Assembly (NCBI GenBank): GCA_900175165.2
Contig: FWWN02000609.1
Coordinates: forward strand, 1-64,000
DNA: 64,000 bases
Reading direction: 5' to 3'
Origin: Rhizomucor pusillus
Taxonomy: Eukaryota > Mucoromycota > Mucoromycetes > Mucorales > Lichtheimiaceae
Positions 1 to 12,500 of this stretch are shown piece after piece. A program made the translations under genes and the position numbers. The notes beneath the pieces were generated by a model. That model was not told the origin of the DNA and did not search any database. It was given only the letters and a program-made list of their open reading frames with translations. Numbering within the stretch: the first letter of the stretch is position 1; every line of letters begins with the position of its first letter.

Positions 1-971
1 ATTTTTGAGCTGTCTTGAAAGTCTCAAGAGGGTCTGTAAGGAATAGACTTTATTGCCACCCGTGTTACTGGAAACACTAGCCAAGCGATTTAAAGTCATC
101 TGAGTCCGATGATCGCTTTCCTTTTGAGTCGGTTCAGCGAAGCTATGTTACACGAGATAGCATCGCTCATCGCCGCAGTGTGCATACCCTGCCTTGTGGT
201 CATGCTGTAATTGTGGTACATTGGCATCGTTGTCTTCCTTTCTGGGACTAGCCTCATTTGCCAGAAAATCCTCCCTGGCATGGGCCTACCAAACAGAAGA
301 AAGATTACTGACTTAACAAGTCCGCTGCTGGGGGGATCCCTTTCCTTTTTGAAAGCATTACCGATCCGTGCTCACCCACACGCCGGGCATCTCGATAACC
401 CATGTACATGGCTCTAGAATATATCTACTATCTCTATCTCGTGCAAATGATCTACAGGGATGAATATGTACTTGAGATCGACAAACTGGCTGGACAGGTC
501 TGCTGCTGCTGGTACTGCTGCTGCTGTCTTTCTTCCCTTTGGCAATCACACTGCGCTGTGTAAAAATTTTGGATCGAAACTGCAACGTTATACGAACTCA
601 AAAATTCACCCGCGTGCCCACCGCTATCGACATCAAGAATGCTATCCAAGCGCGCAGAGAAACGTTTGTATGCGATCAATTACCAACAAACTTTAATATA
701 CACGTAAACTTCTGCGCGAGGCAGTATCGAAAAACGTGATTACAAACATGGCCGCATCGACCAAACTTCTTGCCTCCTCCTGCATGCAACTTGTGGAGGC
801 CCAAAATTACAAATAAAGATTATACTGATATATGTATGTGTGTCTTTTTAATTTCAAGATAGATATGTACAGCATCTGAAAGGATCCAAAATGATGCAAG
901 GATGAGGATGGCCAACAACGTAAAGAGAGAAAGAACAATAACAAAAAATGACATAATATGGAAATTATAAA
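1..971. other. No recognisable gene; 3' flank of the histidine kinase
   Basis: Only short, unconvincing ORFs are present on both strands, and none has a recognisable domain or a plausible exon chain. A short CTG/CAG-rich stretch lies near 500-530. The right end is the presumed 3' UTR and terminator of the histidine kinase that stops at 972. A 3' end of a gene lying outside the window cannot be excluded. Confidence 0.5.
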
Positions 972-3900
972 CTAGGATTTGCTAGGTCGCATGGTATGAT
1001 TCGCGTGAGGACTGAACTTCTTGATAGCAGAAATCAGTTCGGGGAAACGCAATGGTTTGGTAACATATTCGTCCTATGCAAAAAGAGAGGCGAGTAAGCA
1101 AAAAAAAATGTAAAAGTTTTCCGTACGCAAAAGGTGAGATGCTTCATACCATGCCAGATTGAATACATTTCTCCCTATCGCCTATCATGGCGTGTGCAGT
1201 TAATGCAATGATAGGGATGTGACTTCCAGTACCAGACTGTTGTTCAATCTCACGGATCTTGCGTGTCGCTTCGTAGCCACCCATGACGGGCATCTGTACA
1301 TCCATTAATATCAAATCAAAGGATTGAGACTGGAAGGCTTCCACAGCCAGCTGCCCGTTCGATACAATCTTGACATGGTGGCCAAATTTCTCCAGGATGC
1401 GTACTGCTAGTTTCTGGTTGACAATGTTGTCTTCTGCAAGCAAAATTTCTAAAGAGGCCGATTTGGCAGCATCGCTTGGTAGCGCAACGTGGTTTTCTAG
1501 GGCTGGCAAAAGAGCGTGCGCCAGATCGGGTAGGTTGACTGGTGAATTGATGTAACTGGTGATACCGAGATCAATGCACAGTTTCATATTCAATGGATGG
1601 ATCTCGGGTGTGATAAGTACAATCGGAGTAAATCGCAAATGTACACTCTCTCGAATACGTTCAGCGTGCGCCATCTTGTCGACGATGAGCGTATCGAACA
1701 AAGGTGCATGCTTCTCTTGGCTCGTGCCTGCATCTGCTGCATTCGTAGCTTCGTCGATGCTCGTAACTCGAGAAGGCTTGAGTCCGAGTGCGGCTATCTT
1801 ACCCATCAAATCCGCTTGGTCTGCCACGGTTTCGACGCAAAGTACCCGTCGTCCTTGGAATCGTGCCAACTTCTCCATGTATTCTCGCTCAGCCATCTCG
1901 TAGCGTCTTAGATTCACTGTAAAGTAGAACTGCGAGCCTCGACCGTACATGGACTCGACCCAAAGCGTACCACCCATCAATTGCACAAAGTGCTTGGAGA
2001 TGGATAGACCGAGACCAGTGCCACCGTACTTGCGACTATACACATCCAAGTTATTAATCATCTCTCTCTTTCTCTGTCCTTTTCTTTTGGCGACTTACGT
2101 AGTTCCACCATCTGCCTGGGCAAAAGTATCAAAGATAACGTCTAGTTTGTCTGATGGAATACCAATACCGGTATCGCTAACACAAAATTCGACCTTGACG
2201 TGGTCGCCCTGCATTTCCACCGCTCTCGTTTGCAGCACGACCTCGCCCTGGTTTGTAAACTTGACCGCGTTGCCGATCAAATTGGTGATAACTTGTCGCA
2301 ATCGAAGGGGATCACCCACGAGCTGATCTGGGATAGAGTTATCGACATTGTAGATCAAGTTGAGTTTCTTCTGGTTTGCTTTCACAGCCAGGGTCTTTAG
2401 CACGCTGAAAATTGCTGATCTTAAAGAGAATGGAATGGATTCGATCGTCATTCGTCCAGCCTCAATCTTTGAGATATCCAAAATGTCGTCAATGATAGTG
2501 AGCAGACTGTTTGCAAGACTGGATACGATCATGAGGTTTTCACGTTGCTGTCGAGTGAGTTCGGTTTCCAGCGTCAACGATGTCATGCCAATAATGCCGT
2601 TCATAGGTGTTCTGATTTCGTGTGACATATTTGCCAAAAATTCGCTCTTGGATCTGTTGGCCAACTCGGCAGCTTCCTTGGCCTGTCTGTTCTTTTGGAT
2701 AGCATCTCGCAATGATGCTACCATTTGATTAATCTTGGTCTTTAGAGAGTCCATTTCACCGGATGCTTCAACAGTGATCAAGCGTGAAAAGTCGTTTTCG
2801 GTTGCTGATGCAGAAATCTGTGCAAATGCTCGGACTTGTGTCGTCAAATTCGATGCCATCGTATTCACATTGCTTGTAATCTCGCGCCATACACCTTCGA
2901 CATCTTCTACTTCGGCTTGTACACCCAGCTTGCCCTCTGTACCGACTTCGCGCGCAACCCGTGTCACCTCGGATGCAAACGAGTTGAGCTGGTCCACCAT
3001 GGTATTAATGGTATTCTTGAGTTCTGCAATTTCTCCGTGTACTTCAACTTCGATCTTCTTTGAGAGATCACCTTGAGCAACAGCTTTACACACAGCTGCA
3101 ATCGCTCGAAGCTGATCCGTAAGATTGCTGGCCATCAAATTGACATTGTCCGTGAGGTCCTTCCAAGTGCCATCGACTCCAATAATCGTTGCCTGACCAC
3201 CAAGCATACCCTCGGTGCCGACTTCTCTAGCGACTCGTGTAACTTCAGCTGCAAAGACACGCAGTTGGTCTACCATGGAGTTGACTGTGTCCCTAAAGAT
3301 AACATATGTTTAGATTTCATGAACAGCATAAAGGCCACCAACTCATTTGCTAACTTACTTTAGTTCTAGTATCTCGCCCTGGACTTCCACAACAATCTTT
3401 CGCGACAAGTCACCCTTAGCTACAGCCGTCGTGACGGTTGCGATCGAGCGTACTTGGGTAGTAAGATTGCCAGCCATCATGTTGACGTTATCTGTCAAAT
3501 CCTTCCATGTACCCGCGACACCTTGAACAATAGCTTGACCGCCTAGTTTTCCTTCTGTGCCAACTTCACGGGCGACCCTCGTTACTTCTGTTGAGAATAC
3601 ACGTAGTTGATCAACCATGTCATTCACAATATTCTTGAGTTCTAGAATTTCGCCACCACTTTCAACTTCGATCTTCTTGGAAAGATCACCCAGCGCGACG
3701 GCCTTTGTGACTTCAGCGATGGAACGCACTTGGTTTGTCAAGTTGGCAGCCATGATGTTAACGTTATCCGTGAGCTCGTACCAAGTACCAGCCACACCTT
3801 GCACGATCGCCTGACCACCGAGTTTGCCTTCGGTGCCGACCTCGCGGGCCACGCGTGTTACTTCTGTAGAGAATACCCTGAGTTGATCAACCATGTTATT

Positions 3901-6900
3901 GACGATATTCTTGAGTTCCAAGATTTCACCACCACTCTCGACTTCAATCTTCTTGGAAAGGTCGCCCAGCGCAACAGCTTTTGTAACTTCGGCGATAGAC
4001 CGCACTTGGTTGGTCAGATTTGCAGCCATTATATTGACATTGTCAGTAAGCTCGTACCAGGTGCCGGCTACGCCTTGGACGACAGCTTGTCCACCAAGTT
4101 TTCCTTCTGTACCGACTTCCTTGGACACCCTCGTCACTTCGGAAGCAAATATCCTCAATTGATCCACCATATCATTTACAATGTTCTTGAGCTCCAAAAT
4201 TTCACCGCGAGTTTCCACCTCGATCTTCTTTGATAGATCACCAAGCGCCACGGCTTTCGTGACCTGGGCAATCGAGCGTACTTGGGTCGTAAGATTAGCA
4301 GCCATCGTATTGACATTATCGGTAAGATCGAGCCACGTGCCGGCCACGCCTTCAACCATGGCTTGACCGCCAAGTTTGCCTTCGGTACCGACTTCTTTGG
4401 AAACCCTTGTGACTTCAGCAGCAAATACCCTGAGCTGGTCGACCATGTTGTTCACAGTGTTCTTGAGATCCAGGATTTCTCCACGGGTTTCAACATCAAT
4501 CTTCTTTGATAGGTCACCGTTGGCGACAGCTTTTGTGACCTGAGCAATAGAGCGTACTTGGGTAGTCAAGTTAGCAGCCATTGTATTGACATTGTCTGTT
4601 AGATCCATCCAAGTTCCAGCAACGCCGTGGACAACAGCTTGTCCACCAAGCTTTCCTTCGGTGCCGACTTCGCGCGCAACACGTGTGACTTCAGAAGCGA
4701 ACACCCTGAGCTGATCCACCATGTTGTTGACGATATTCTTGAGATCCAGGATTTCACCCTTGGTCTCGACTTCAATCTTTTTGCTCAAATCACCGCTGGC
4801 GACAGCCTTGGTAACTTCTGCGATCGATCGCACTTGAGTCGTCAAATTGGCGGCCATAATGTTGACGTTATCTGTAAGTTCGTTCCAGGTACCAGCGACT
4901 CCCTGCACAACAGCCTGTCCGCCCAGTTTGCCTTCTGTTCCAACTTCTTTGGACACTCGAGTGACTTCAGATGCAAAGATTCGTAGTTGGTCGACCATGT
5001 TGTTGACAATGTTTTTGAGTTCGAGGATTTCGCCACCACTTTCCACTTCAATCTTCTTTGACAGATCGCCCAGCGCGACCGCCTTTGTCACTTCCGCGAT
5101 AGATCGCACTTGGCTTGTGAGATTGGCAGCCATGATATTGACATTATCTGTGAGTTCGTTCCAGGTACCAGCGACTCCCTGCACAACAGCTTGGCCGCCG
5201 AGCTTGCCGTCGGTGCCTACTTCGCGCGCAACGCGTGTGACTTCAGAAGCGAATACCCTGAGCTGGTCGACCATGTTATTTACGGTGTTCTTTAGATCAA
5301 GGATTTCTCCGCGCGTTTCAACGTCGATCTTCTTGGATAGATCACCGTTGGCGACAGCCTTTGTGACTTGGGCAATGGAGCGTACTTGAGTCGTTAGATT
5401 TGCGGCCATGGTATTGACATTATCGGTCAAGTCCATCCAGGTGCCAGCAACGCCTTCGACCATCGCTTGACCGCCAAGTTTTCCTTCCGTGCCGACCTCG
5501 CGAGCGACTCGTGTTACTTCGGAGGCAAACACACGCAATTGATCCACCATGTTGTTGACTATGTTCTTGAGTTCTAGTATCTCACCACCACTTTCAACTT
5601 CAATCTTTTTGCTCAAGTCGCCGTGAGCGACAGCCTTTGTGACTTCTGCGATAGATCGTACTTGATTCGTCAAGTTGGCAGCCATTTGGTTCACATTATC
5701 GGTGAGTTCATGCCACGTGCCGGCGACACCCTGGACGACAGCCTGGCCACCCAGTTTGCCTTCAGTTCCGACTTCTTTGGACACTCGAGTGACTTCTGAC
5801 GCAAATATACGCAGCTGATCGACCATGTTGTTGACAATATTCTTGAGCTCAAGAATTTCACCCCCGCTCTCTACTTCGATCTTCTTTGATAGATCACCCA
5901 AGGCCACAGCTTTGGTGACTTCAGCGATGGAGCGTACTTGATCGGTCAGGTTGGCGGCCATGATATTGACATTGCTCGTAAGCTCGTACCATGTACCGGC
6001 CACTCCCTTAACGACAGCTTGGCCTCCGAGCTTGCCTTCCGTACCGACTTCTTTGGACACTCGAGTTACTTCGGATGCAAATACACGGAGCTGGTCAACC
6101 ATGTTGTTGACAATATTCTTAAGTTCCAGAATTTCGCCTCTCGTTTCAACTTCGATCTTCTTGCTCAAATCGCCGTTGGCTACAGCTTTTGTTACTTCGG
6201 CTATAGATCGCACCTGTGTTGTGAGATTGGCAGCCATTTGGTTGACGTTGTCCGTAAGGTCCATCCATGTACCGTCGACGTTGGGTACCATGGCCTGTCC
6301 ACCCAGCTTGCCATCTGTGCCTACTTCCTTTGCGACCCTCGTTACTTCGTCTGCAAATACATTGAGTTGGTCGACCATGTTGTTGACGGTGTTCTTGAGA
6401 TCCAAGATTTCTCCTTGCGTTTCGACATCGATTTTCTTTGATAGATCGCCTTTCGCTACAGCCTTGGTGACTTGCGCTATGGATCGCACCTGTGTCGTCA
6501 AATTCGCGGCCATTGTATTGACATTATCCGTTAGATCTTTCCACGTGCCGCTGACACTCGGTACAATAGCTTCGCCGCCCAGTTTGCCTTCAGTACCGAC
6601 TTCTCTCGCTACACGTGTGACTTCGGACGCAAATACTCGAAGTTGATCAACCATGTTGTTGACTGTATCCTTTAGATCGGAAATTTCACCGCTGACAGTG
6701 ACCCAGATCTTCTTTGAGAGATCACCGTTGGCTACAGCCTTGGTAACGACTGCAATGGATCGGACTTGCGTTGTCAAATTCGTTGCCATTGTGTTGACAT
6801 TGTCTGTGAGATCTTTCCAGGTGCCATCCACATTGGGTACCAAGGCTTGGCCACCAAGTTTACCCTCCGTGCCGACTTCCTTTGCGACCCTCGTTACTTC

Positions 6901-9501
6901 TGTCGAGAACACCCGTAGTTGATCTACCATGTTGTTGACCGTGTTCTTCAAGTCAAGAATCTCTCCCCGCGTTTCTACGTCGATCTTCTTTGATAAATCT
7001 CCCTTTGCGACGGCTTTCGTAACTTCGGCTATAGATCGTACTTGGGTCGTAAGATTGGCTGCCATCGTGTTGACGTTATCCGTGAGATCTTTCCATGCAC
7101 CACCGACGTCCTTGACGACAGCTTGGCCGCCAAGTTTGCCTTCGACGCCGACTTCAAGCGATACACGCCGTACTTCAGCCGAGAAAAGCGTTAATTGATC
7201 CACCTGGGGAAAATATATATAAATGTAAGTTTGGGCTGACATTATTCAACCCATCCATTATTATTCCATACCATTCTGTTCATGGTATTCTTCAATTCAA
7301 GAACTTCGCCTTGTGCATTTGCAGTAACCTTCTTGCTCAGATCACCCTTTGCAACAGCCTTTGCAACTGCCGCAATATCCCGAACCTGGTCGGTGATCTT
7401 GCATGCCATGAGGTTGACGTTATCCGTTAAGTCTTTCCATGTTCCGGCTACATCCTTGACAACAGCTTGGCCTCCCAGGATGCCTTCCGTGCCGACTTCA
7501 AGCGAGACACGTGTAACTTCAGTTGCAAATGTGGAAAGCTACCATCCAGGTCAGAAGGGGGCAACGTTGTTTTCTCATCCATCATCGTTTCTTCTCTCTT
7601 ACCTGGTCGACCATGGTATTGATAGTATTCTTCAAATCGAGCATCTCACCGCGAACTTCGACAGTCACCTTCTTTGTTAGGTCACCTCGAGCGACCGATT
7701 TCGAGACTTGTGCAATATCGCGCACTTGGTTAGTTAGATTATCCGCCATGGTGTTTACATTGTCCGTCAGTTCTTTCCAAATGCCGTCGGCGCCGGCGAC
7801 CTTGGCTTGTACGCCGAGTTTACCCTCAGTGCCGACTTCGTGAGCGACGCGTGACACTTCAGATGCGAACGTGTTGAGTTGGTTGACTAGATTGTTGTTT
7901 GTTTGTCAGCAGGTGGCGGTGGCGGTGGACACAAAAAGATTCTGTCTTGTACGTACCCATAGTGTTAAACGTGTTCTTCAAAAGCAGAGTTTCGCCCTTG
8001 ACAGGGACAGTCATGGCTTTGCTTAGATCACCGCGGGCAATGGCGGTAGATACGTCAGCGATATCGCGAACTTGTTCGAGATGGTTGCGCGTCATGCTGT
8101 TGAGGTCGACGACGACTTCGCGCCAGACGCCGGACATTTGCGAATCTAATCTAGCTTGGACCCCGAGTTTGCCTTTCACGGCAGTCTCGTGAGCAAGATG
8201 AGTGACCTCGTCAGTGACACGTTGCAGAAGGTTGGCCATGGCATTTACAGCGGTTTTCAGAGTGTTGATTGGCGAGTTTGGCGGGATGGGAGCGCCAGAC
8301 GAGTAGCGCTCGTGACGGCAGGTGATGCGCTGGCGCAGATCACCAGCAGAGATAGCGGAGGCGACGTTTACAGCTTGGATGACACAGTTGGGGCATACGA
8401 CGCTGTCTCCTCCGGCAGCGTTAGACGCAGCACCGGAGGGGATGAGAGGAAGACCGGAAGATTCAGAGCCGAATAAAACAGGGAAAGCAGAGGATCCATG
8501 TCCGACAGTAAATGGTGGTGTAGGCATAGCAGAGGTTGTTGTTGTAGCAGTAGCAGATCCGGAGTGGCCCTGATCAGTACCAGATGATGAGGTCACTTGA
8601 AAAAATAAAAATAAAATAAAAGTAAAAAAGCGAGTCAGCTATCAGTGTCGTTCCTTGGAGGAGCAGTTGGGTCAGCATAGGTATATATGAGTTAAAAATT
8701 ACCAGTAGATGAGGAAAGCGAGACAACAGGGTGAACAGTGGTTTGCAGGATATCGATCATGGAGGAGTCCTTCACAGAAGGGATTCCGTCCTCGGGGGTC
8801 ATGTGGGCATCGTATTCCTTGGTATCATCTTCGGCGGCGGCGGTCGTCGTGGTGACGGTTGAGGTGGGCAGTGGGACATCGTCCTCCTGACTAGAAGAGT
8901 TTGCAGTTGCAGAGCGGTGGTGGTCTTCGGGTTGGTGGCATGTTAGAATTTGATGCTGTTGTTGAATGGCAATGCGGTATCTAAGATTTTCTGTCTCCAA
9001 TTGCAATTGACGCTGGGCAATATTTTTCAGGGCAGCATCGAGGCTAGTTGCCAGCTCGGCATTTTTAGAGTCAAGCTTATCAAGCTTCTCTCCAGTCAGG
9101 CGGTTGCTAAGACAGTAGTCTATCCTGCCTTTGTCAAGGTTAACAATGATGTCCTGGATATGATCCAGAACTGCTACGCTCATGTTAGTGTTGTCTGCGG
9201 CGGCGGGGGTCGTACAAGTAGTTTCTGGCGCCCTCGGGTCTGGTGAACGAGATTCGGAAGAGCGATTGGAGGGAGAACTCTTTTCTGTGTTTTGAATTGT
9301 CGTGTGAGCGTGCGAGTCTTGTTGCTTTTGTTGTTGTTGAGAGTTCTTGGTGTCTATGACGACTGAGGTGTCGTTATTGGAGGAGGCTACTGAATCAGGG
9401 ACGGGTGATGGCGATAAAGCCGTATTCGATGACGATGACTTTCTAGTGCAGATTTTCTTTGACGTACGATTACTATCTGCAGTGGGAGATGAGCGTTTCA
9501 T
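972..9501 (-). CDS. Group III (Nik1/Os-1-type) hybrid histidine kinase with about 19 HAMP units
   Basis: Predicted cytosolic osmosensing hybrid kinase feeding the Ypd1/HOG phosphorelay, the class targeted by phenylpyrrole and dicarboximide fungicides (family knowledge). Eight exons: 9501-8703, 8595-7957, 7886-7603, 7538-7272, 7203-3359, 3292-2099, 2035-1150, 1073-972; 2671 aa. Residues 1-340 are a Ser/Gln-rich tail with a short coiled coil. Residues about 341-2140 are about 19 HAMP-type units of about 92 residues with the recurring core [10 protein letters not shown]. HisKA has the H-box HEIRTP (H2169). HATPase_c has [10 protein letters not shown] (N2286), DTGIGI and GGTGLGLS. A degenerate receiver follows, then a canonical receiver with phosphoacceptor D2588 in MDVQMP and TKP near the end. 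Known Nik1/Os-1 proteins are about 1100-1300 aa with about 5-6 such units, so this one is roughly double length. The start is the first in-frame ATG; a TTG 12 nt upstream is less likely. Confidence 0.95.
2709..8374 (-). repeat. Tandem array of about 19 HAMP units (about 276 bp period) inside the histidine kinase
   Basis: The coding sequence repeats every 276 bp (92 codons). Exons 2, 3 and 4 carry about one unit each, exon 5 (7203-3359, 3845 nt) carries 14 units without an intron, and exon 6 carries two more. Units share EVTRV, the [10 protein letters not shown] core, LTD/SNVN, QVRSIA and GDLSKKI, and end in ELKN/DLKN then MVDQL. At DNA level the units differ at many silent third positions while the protein is nearly invariant. 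The outer units (first three and last two) are clearly more divergent than the central fourteen. Confidence 0.92.
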
Positions 9502-12500
9502 AACACCGCTCAAAAGAGGGAAAACTTGCGACAGAAAAGACTAAAAAAGACCGGCTGCGCCTTGAAAGGTTTTCTCAATGACGTCTTTCAAGTAGAGAGG
9601 TGAAGCAGGACAAAGAGAGATCAAGCGCGTGAACAAGCCGTGACTTGGAGATGTTTGCGTTAAAAACCGACGGAACAATGTGCGACACACACACAAAACA
9701 CAAAACTATTCTGCGTTTTTTTTTTTTCTTTGGTTTAGGAAAAACAGAGTTTACGGCGGTGAAATGCTCAATCCACCGTTCGGACACCGCGCAACTTGTT
9801 GCTCTTGTTCCGACACATCAAAAGAAAAGAAAAAACACTCTTCAACAACAGTTTGAGGCATCCATCAACAAAAAGGGGTTCGCAAAAAGTTTGCTCGTAT
9901 TTAAAGCAAATATGTCAAGGATCATCGTAATTTGCACATCTTTCGATGACTTACTACCAGGCACATCGCTCAGGTCAATCTATTTCGCTCTCAGCACCAG
10001 AAATGCAGAAAAGCACCTAGTTTTACGTTGCTTTGTAGCAAGTACTCTTTGCTTGCTGTAAATTAAGCCTTTGCTAGCGCCGGTATTTGCAGTGGATATT
10101 GCATCTGTAACAGATCTGGTCAATTTACTTCAAGGTGATGCCAAAAGTATTTGAAACACAAGTCAAAAAGAGGATAGTGCAGTTTCAGGTGCCGCTAGTG
10201 TGGTCCCTTTCCTCTGTCTTCCTCTTCTTTTTTCTGCGTGCATTTCTGCATCATGCCGATTAATAAGATAACGACAACATCACATTGCACTGCACCCTGG
10301 CTGTGGCTATTATTACAAACTGGGCGAGCAAATTACATGGACGCAGAGGAGGAGGAGGGAGCGTCTGGATCTGCACGTAGACGCCCTTTCTGTTGTTTAT
10401 TTAGTTTCAAAAGACAATTGTATCCATAAAAAGCAAAAGCTGGAGGAGCAAGAGGAGGAGAGGCGTTGCAGCATCTCACCGTTTTTGCTCCGCACAAATT
10501 TTTTTCTCTTCCCCCAACCTTGTTGCTGTGGAAAAGCATTCCCTTCACAACAGATCATTGCTAACCGGTCCAAAAACCTGCTTTTCTTGTCAGGCAGCGA
10601 TCGGATTATGTGATTCTGCATGCAATGCATTCCGCGATAGTTGGGCCCTGGGCAAGAGACAGGATCACTCCGCTGATGGTGAGGCATACCGCGCTTAGCC
10701 TAACATGTTATCAACTCTTTCCACCCCCAATCTGTAGAGAATTATCGAATGATATAATAGATTTCTCTCTAATTCTTGTATAAACTTTCCCAGCTCATTT
10801 TCATAGTATTCATGAGCTGAACTTGTTTTATTAATTCCCAACAGGAAAGGAGGACAACCTTTTGTTTTGTTGCCACAGTTGATGTTTGTGCACGTGCAGC
10901 ACTGCAGATAAAATTGAGGGAAACCTGCGCTCGGGTTCCTATTCGTCGGATATGTCCAATAAAGCGGCGGGTTTTCCTTCCCTGTTATCAGGTCACTTCC
11001 GTCATTGCGTAACAGAAACGAGCTTAAATGACGGTCGGCATCGAATTCTATACTTCCGAAATGAAAGTTGTCCCTTTTTTGACTAGATCGATAGCACACT
11101 TAAATTAACGTTCATACTTCGTATCCCACGGAAAGATCTACGTTGTATGTCCGAAGAATGCGCTTGGATTGCCAGTATGTATTCATATAATATCTGCCTC
11201 AAGATAGCAAAAGCAGCCAGATCACTTTGGAGTGAATTGCCTACTATTTCCTTTTCTTGGATCCACATTTCATGAAGCGCAGTAGTACTCGCCTACATAT
11301 GCTATAGAAGGAGTCCATGACTTCTATCCGATATGCTCACTTTCCATGAAAAAGGCGATAGATGGAAATGCAGATCGTCGTACTTCTTTCACCATTTCCA
11401 ACCTTCAAATAATAATCATCGTCTCACTGGGACGTTAGAAAGAAGAACCCCACGGAGGAACGCTCGCTAGCCATGTCAGCATGGACATCGAGACATTAGG
11501 ATATCGAACCAGTGATATTGAGGCTTGCTTTAATCTAGCATGGTGAAAAAGATTCAATACATATAGCATATTGGGATCATACCTCAAAAACTAGCAACAG
11601 GGTATTGTGCCGGGAAGGCAATATCTTTCTACTGTAGTTCCTGTTTGCATACATATTGAGACGCAGTACTCAATGTTTCCTTTCCTGTTTTCAACACATA
11701 GAGGACCATGTAAATCTGGCTTCTTGAAACACTTGAACTGTAAGCACTCAATCGGTTTTGTGTTTAATTGAACATCAGGAATCTGCAATGTATGTCCGTG
11801 GAAACGGCCAAAATTTGGCGAGCGATATCATAAATATAAGCAGAGTATGTAGTAGGCGAAAGACGCATTTAAATGCCTTGCTCTACTGTTATCGCAAGAT
11901 CACAAACATGGAAAGAGGGAACTGTGTCACGCAGATGAAAAAGCTCGGAGCTTAATCTGAAACGCGAGTGCAAGATGTAGTTTTTCGTTCTTGAGTTTCT
12001 CGAGGTCGAAGCACTAAAGCGCATACATTTGCCACGGGGATGTAATTCCTATAACGATAGACTAACTTTTGGCCAGCTGCGCATAGTTAATTAGCGGTTT
12101 TAACCTGACGGACGTAGTGTACGGAACCAGTGAAGACGGTAATGGTAGAATTATTAAGCAGCCAGTGAGTAAATGTGTCTGTGTGCGTGCGCGTCTCAGC
12201 TGCAATGCACAACAAGCGCCAGGACTTGAAAACTTTATTTGCAAGCAGGAAAGAGAAGATAACGCGCTCACTTGAAGCTGCAACAAAGGCCTGCGATGCC
12301 AATTGAGGAAAAGTCTGAAAATGATGATGACGGTACATTAGTCGTCGAGCATTATGGCAAAGTTTTCAAGAAGGTCGACCAAACTGCTTGCTCTGGCTTT
12401 GAGCACGTAACTTTTGAATAACATTACATATTTTCGATATGCACGAATGCATGCAAAGCGCACTAGTGGTGAACAATCGAAGAATCGAAAACCTGTTGCA

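Noticed and set aside
3617..7198. Many plus-strand ORFs (up to 231 codons) opposite the HAMP array
   Set aside because: They are antisense shadows of the repeated coding sequence; they recur with the same 276-bp period and have no independent codon or domain signal.
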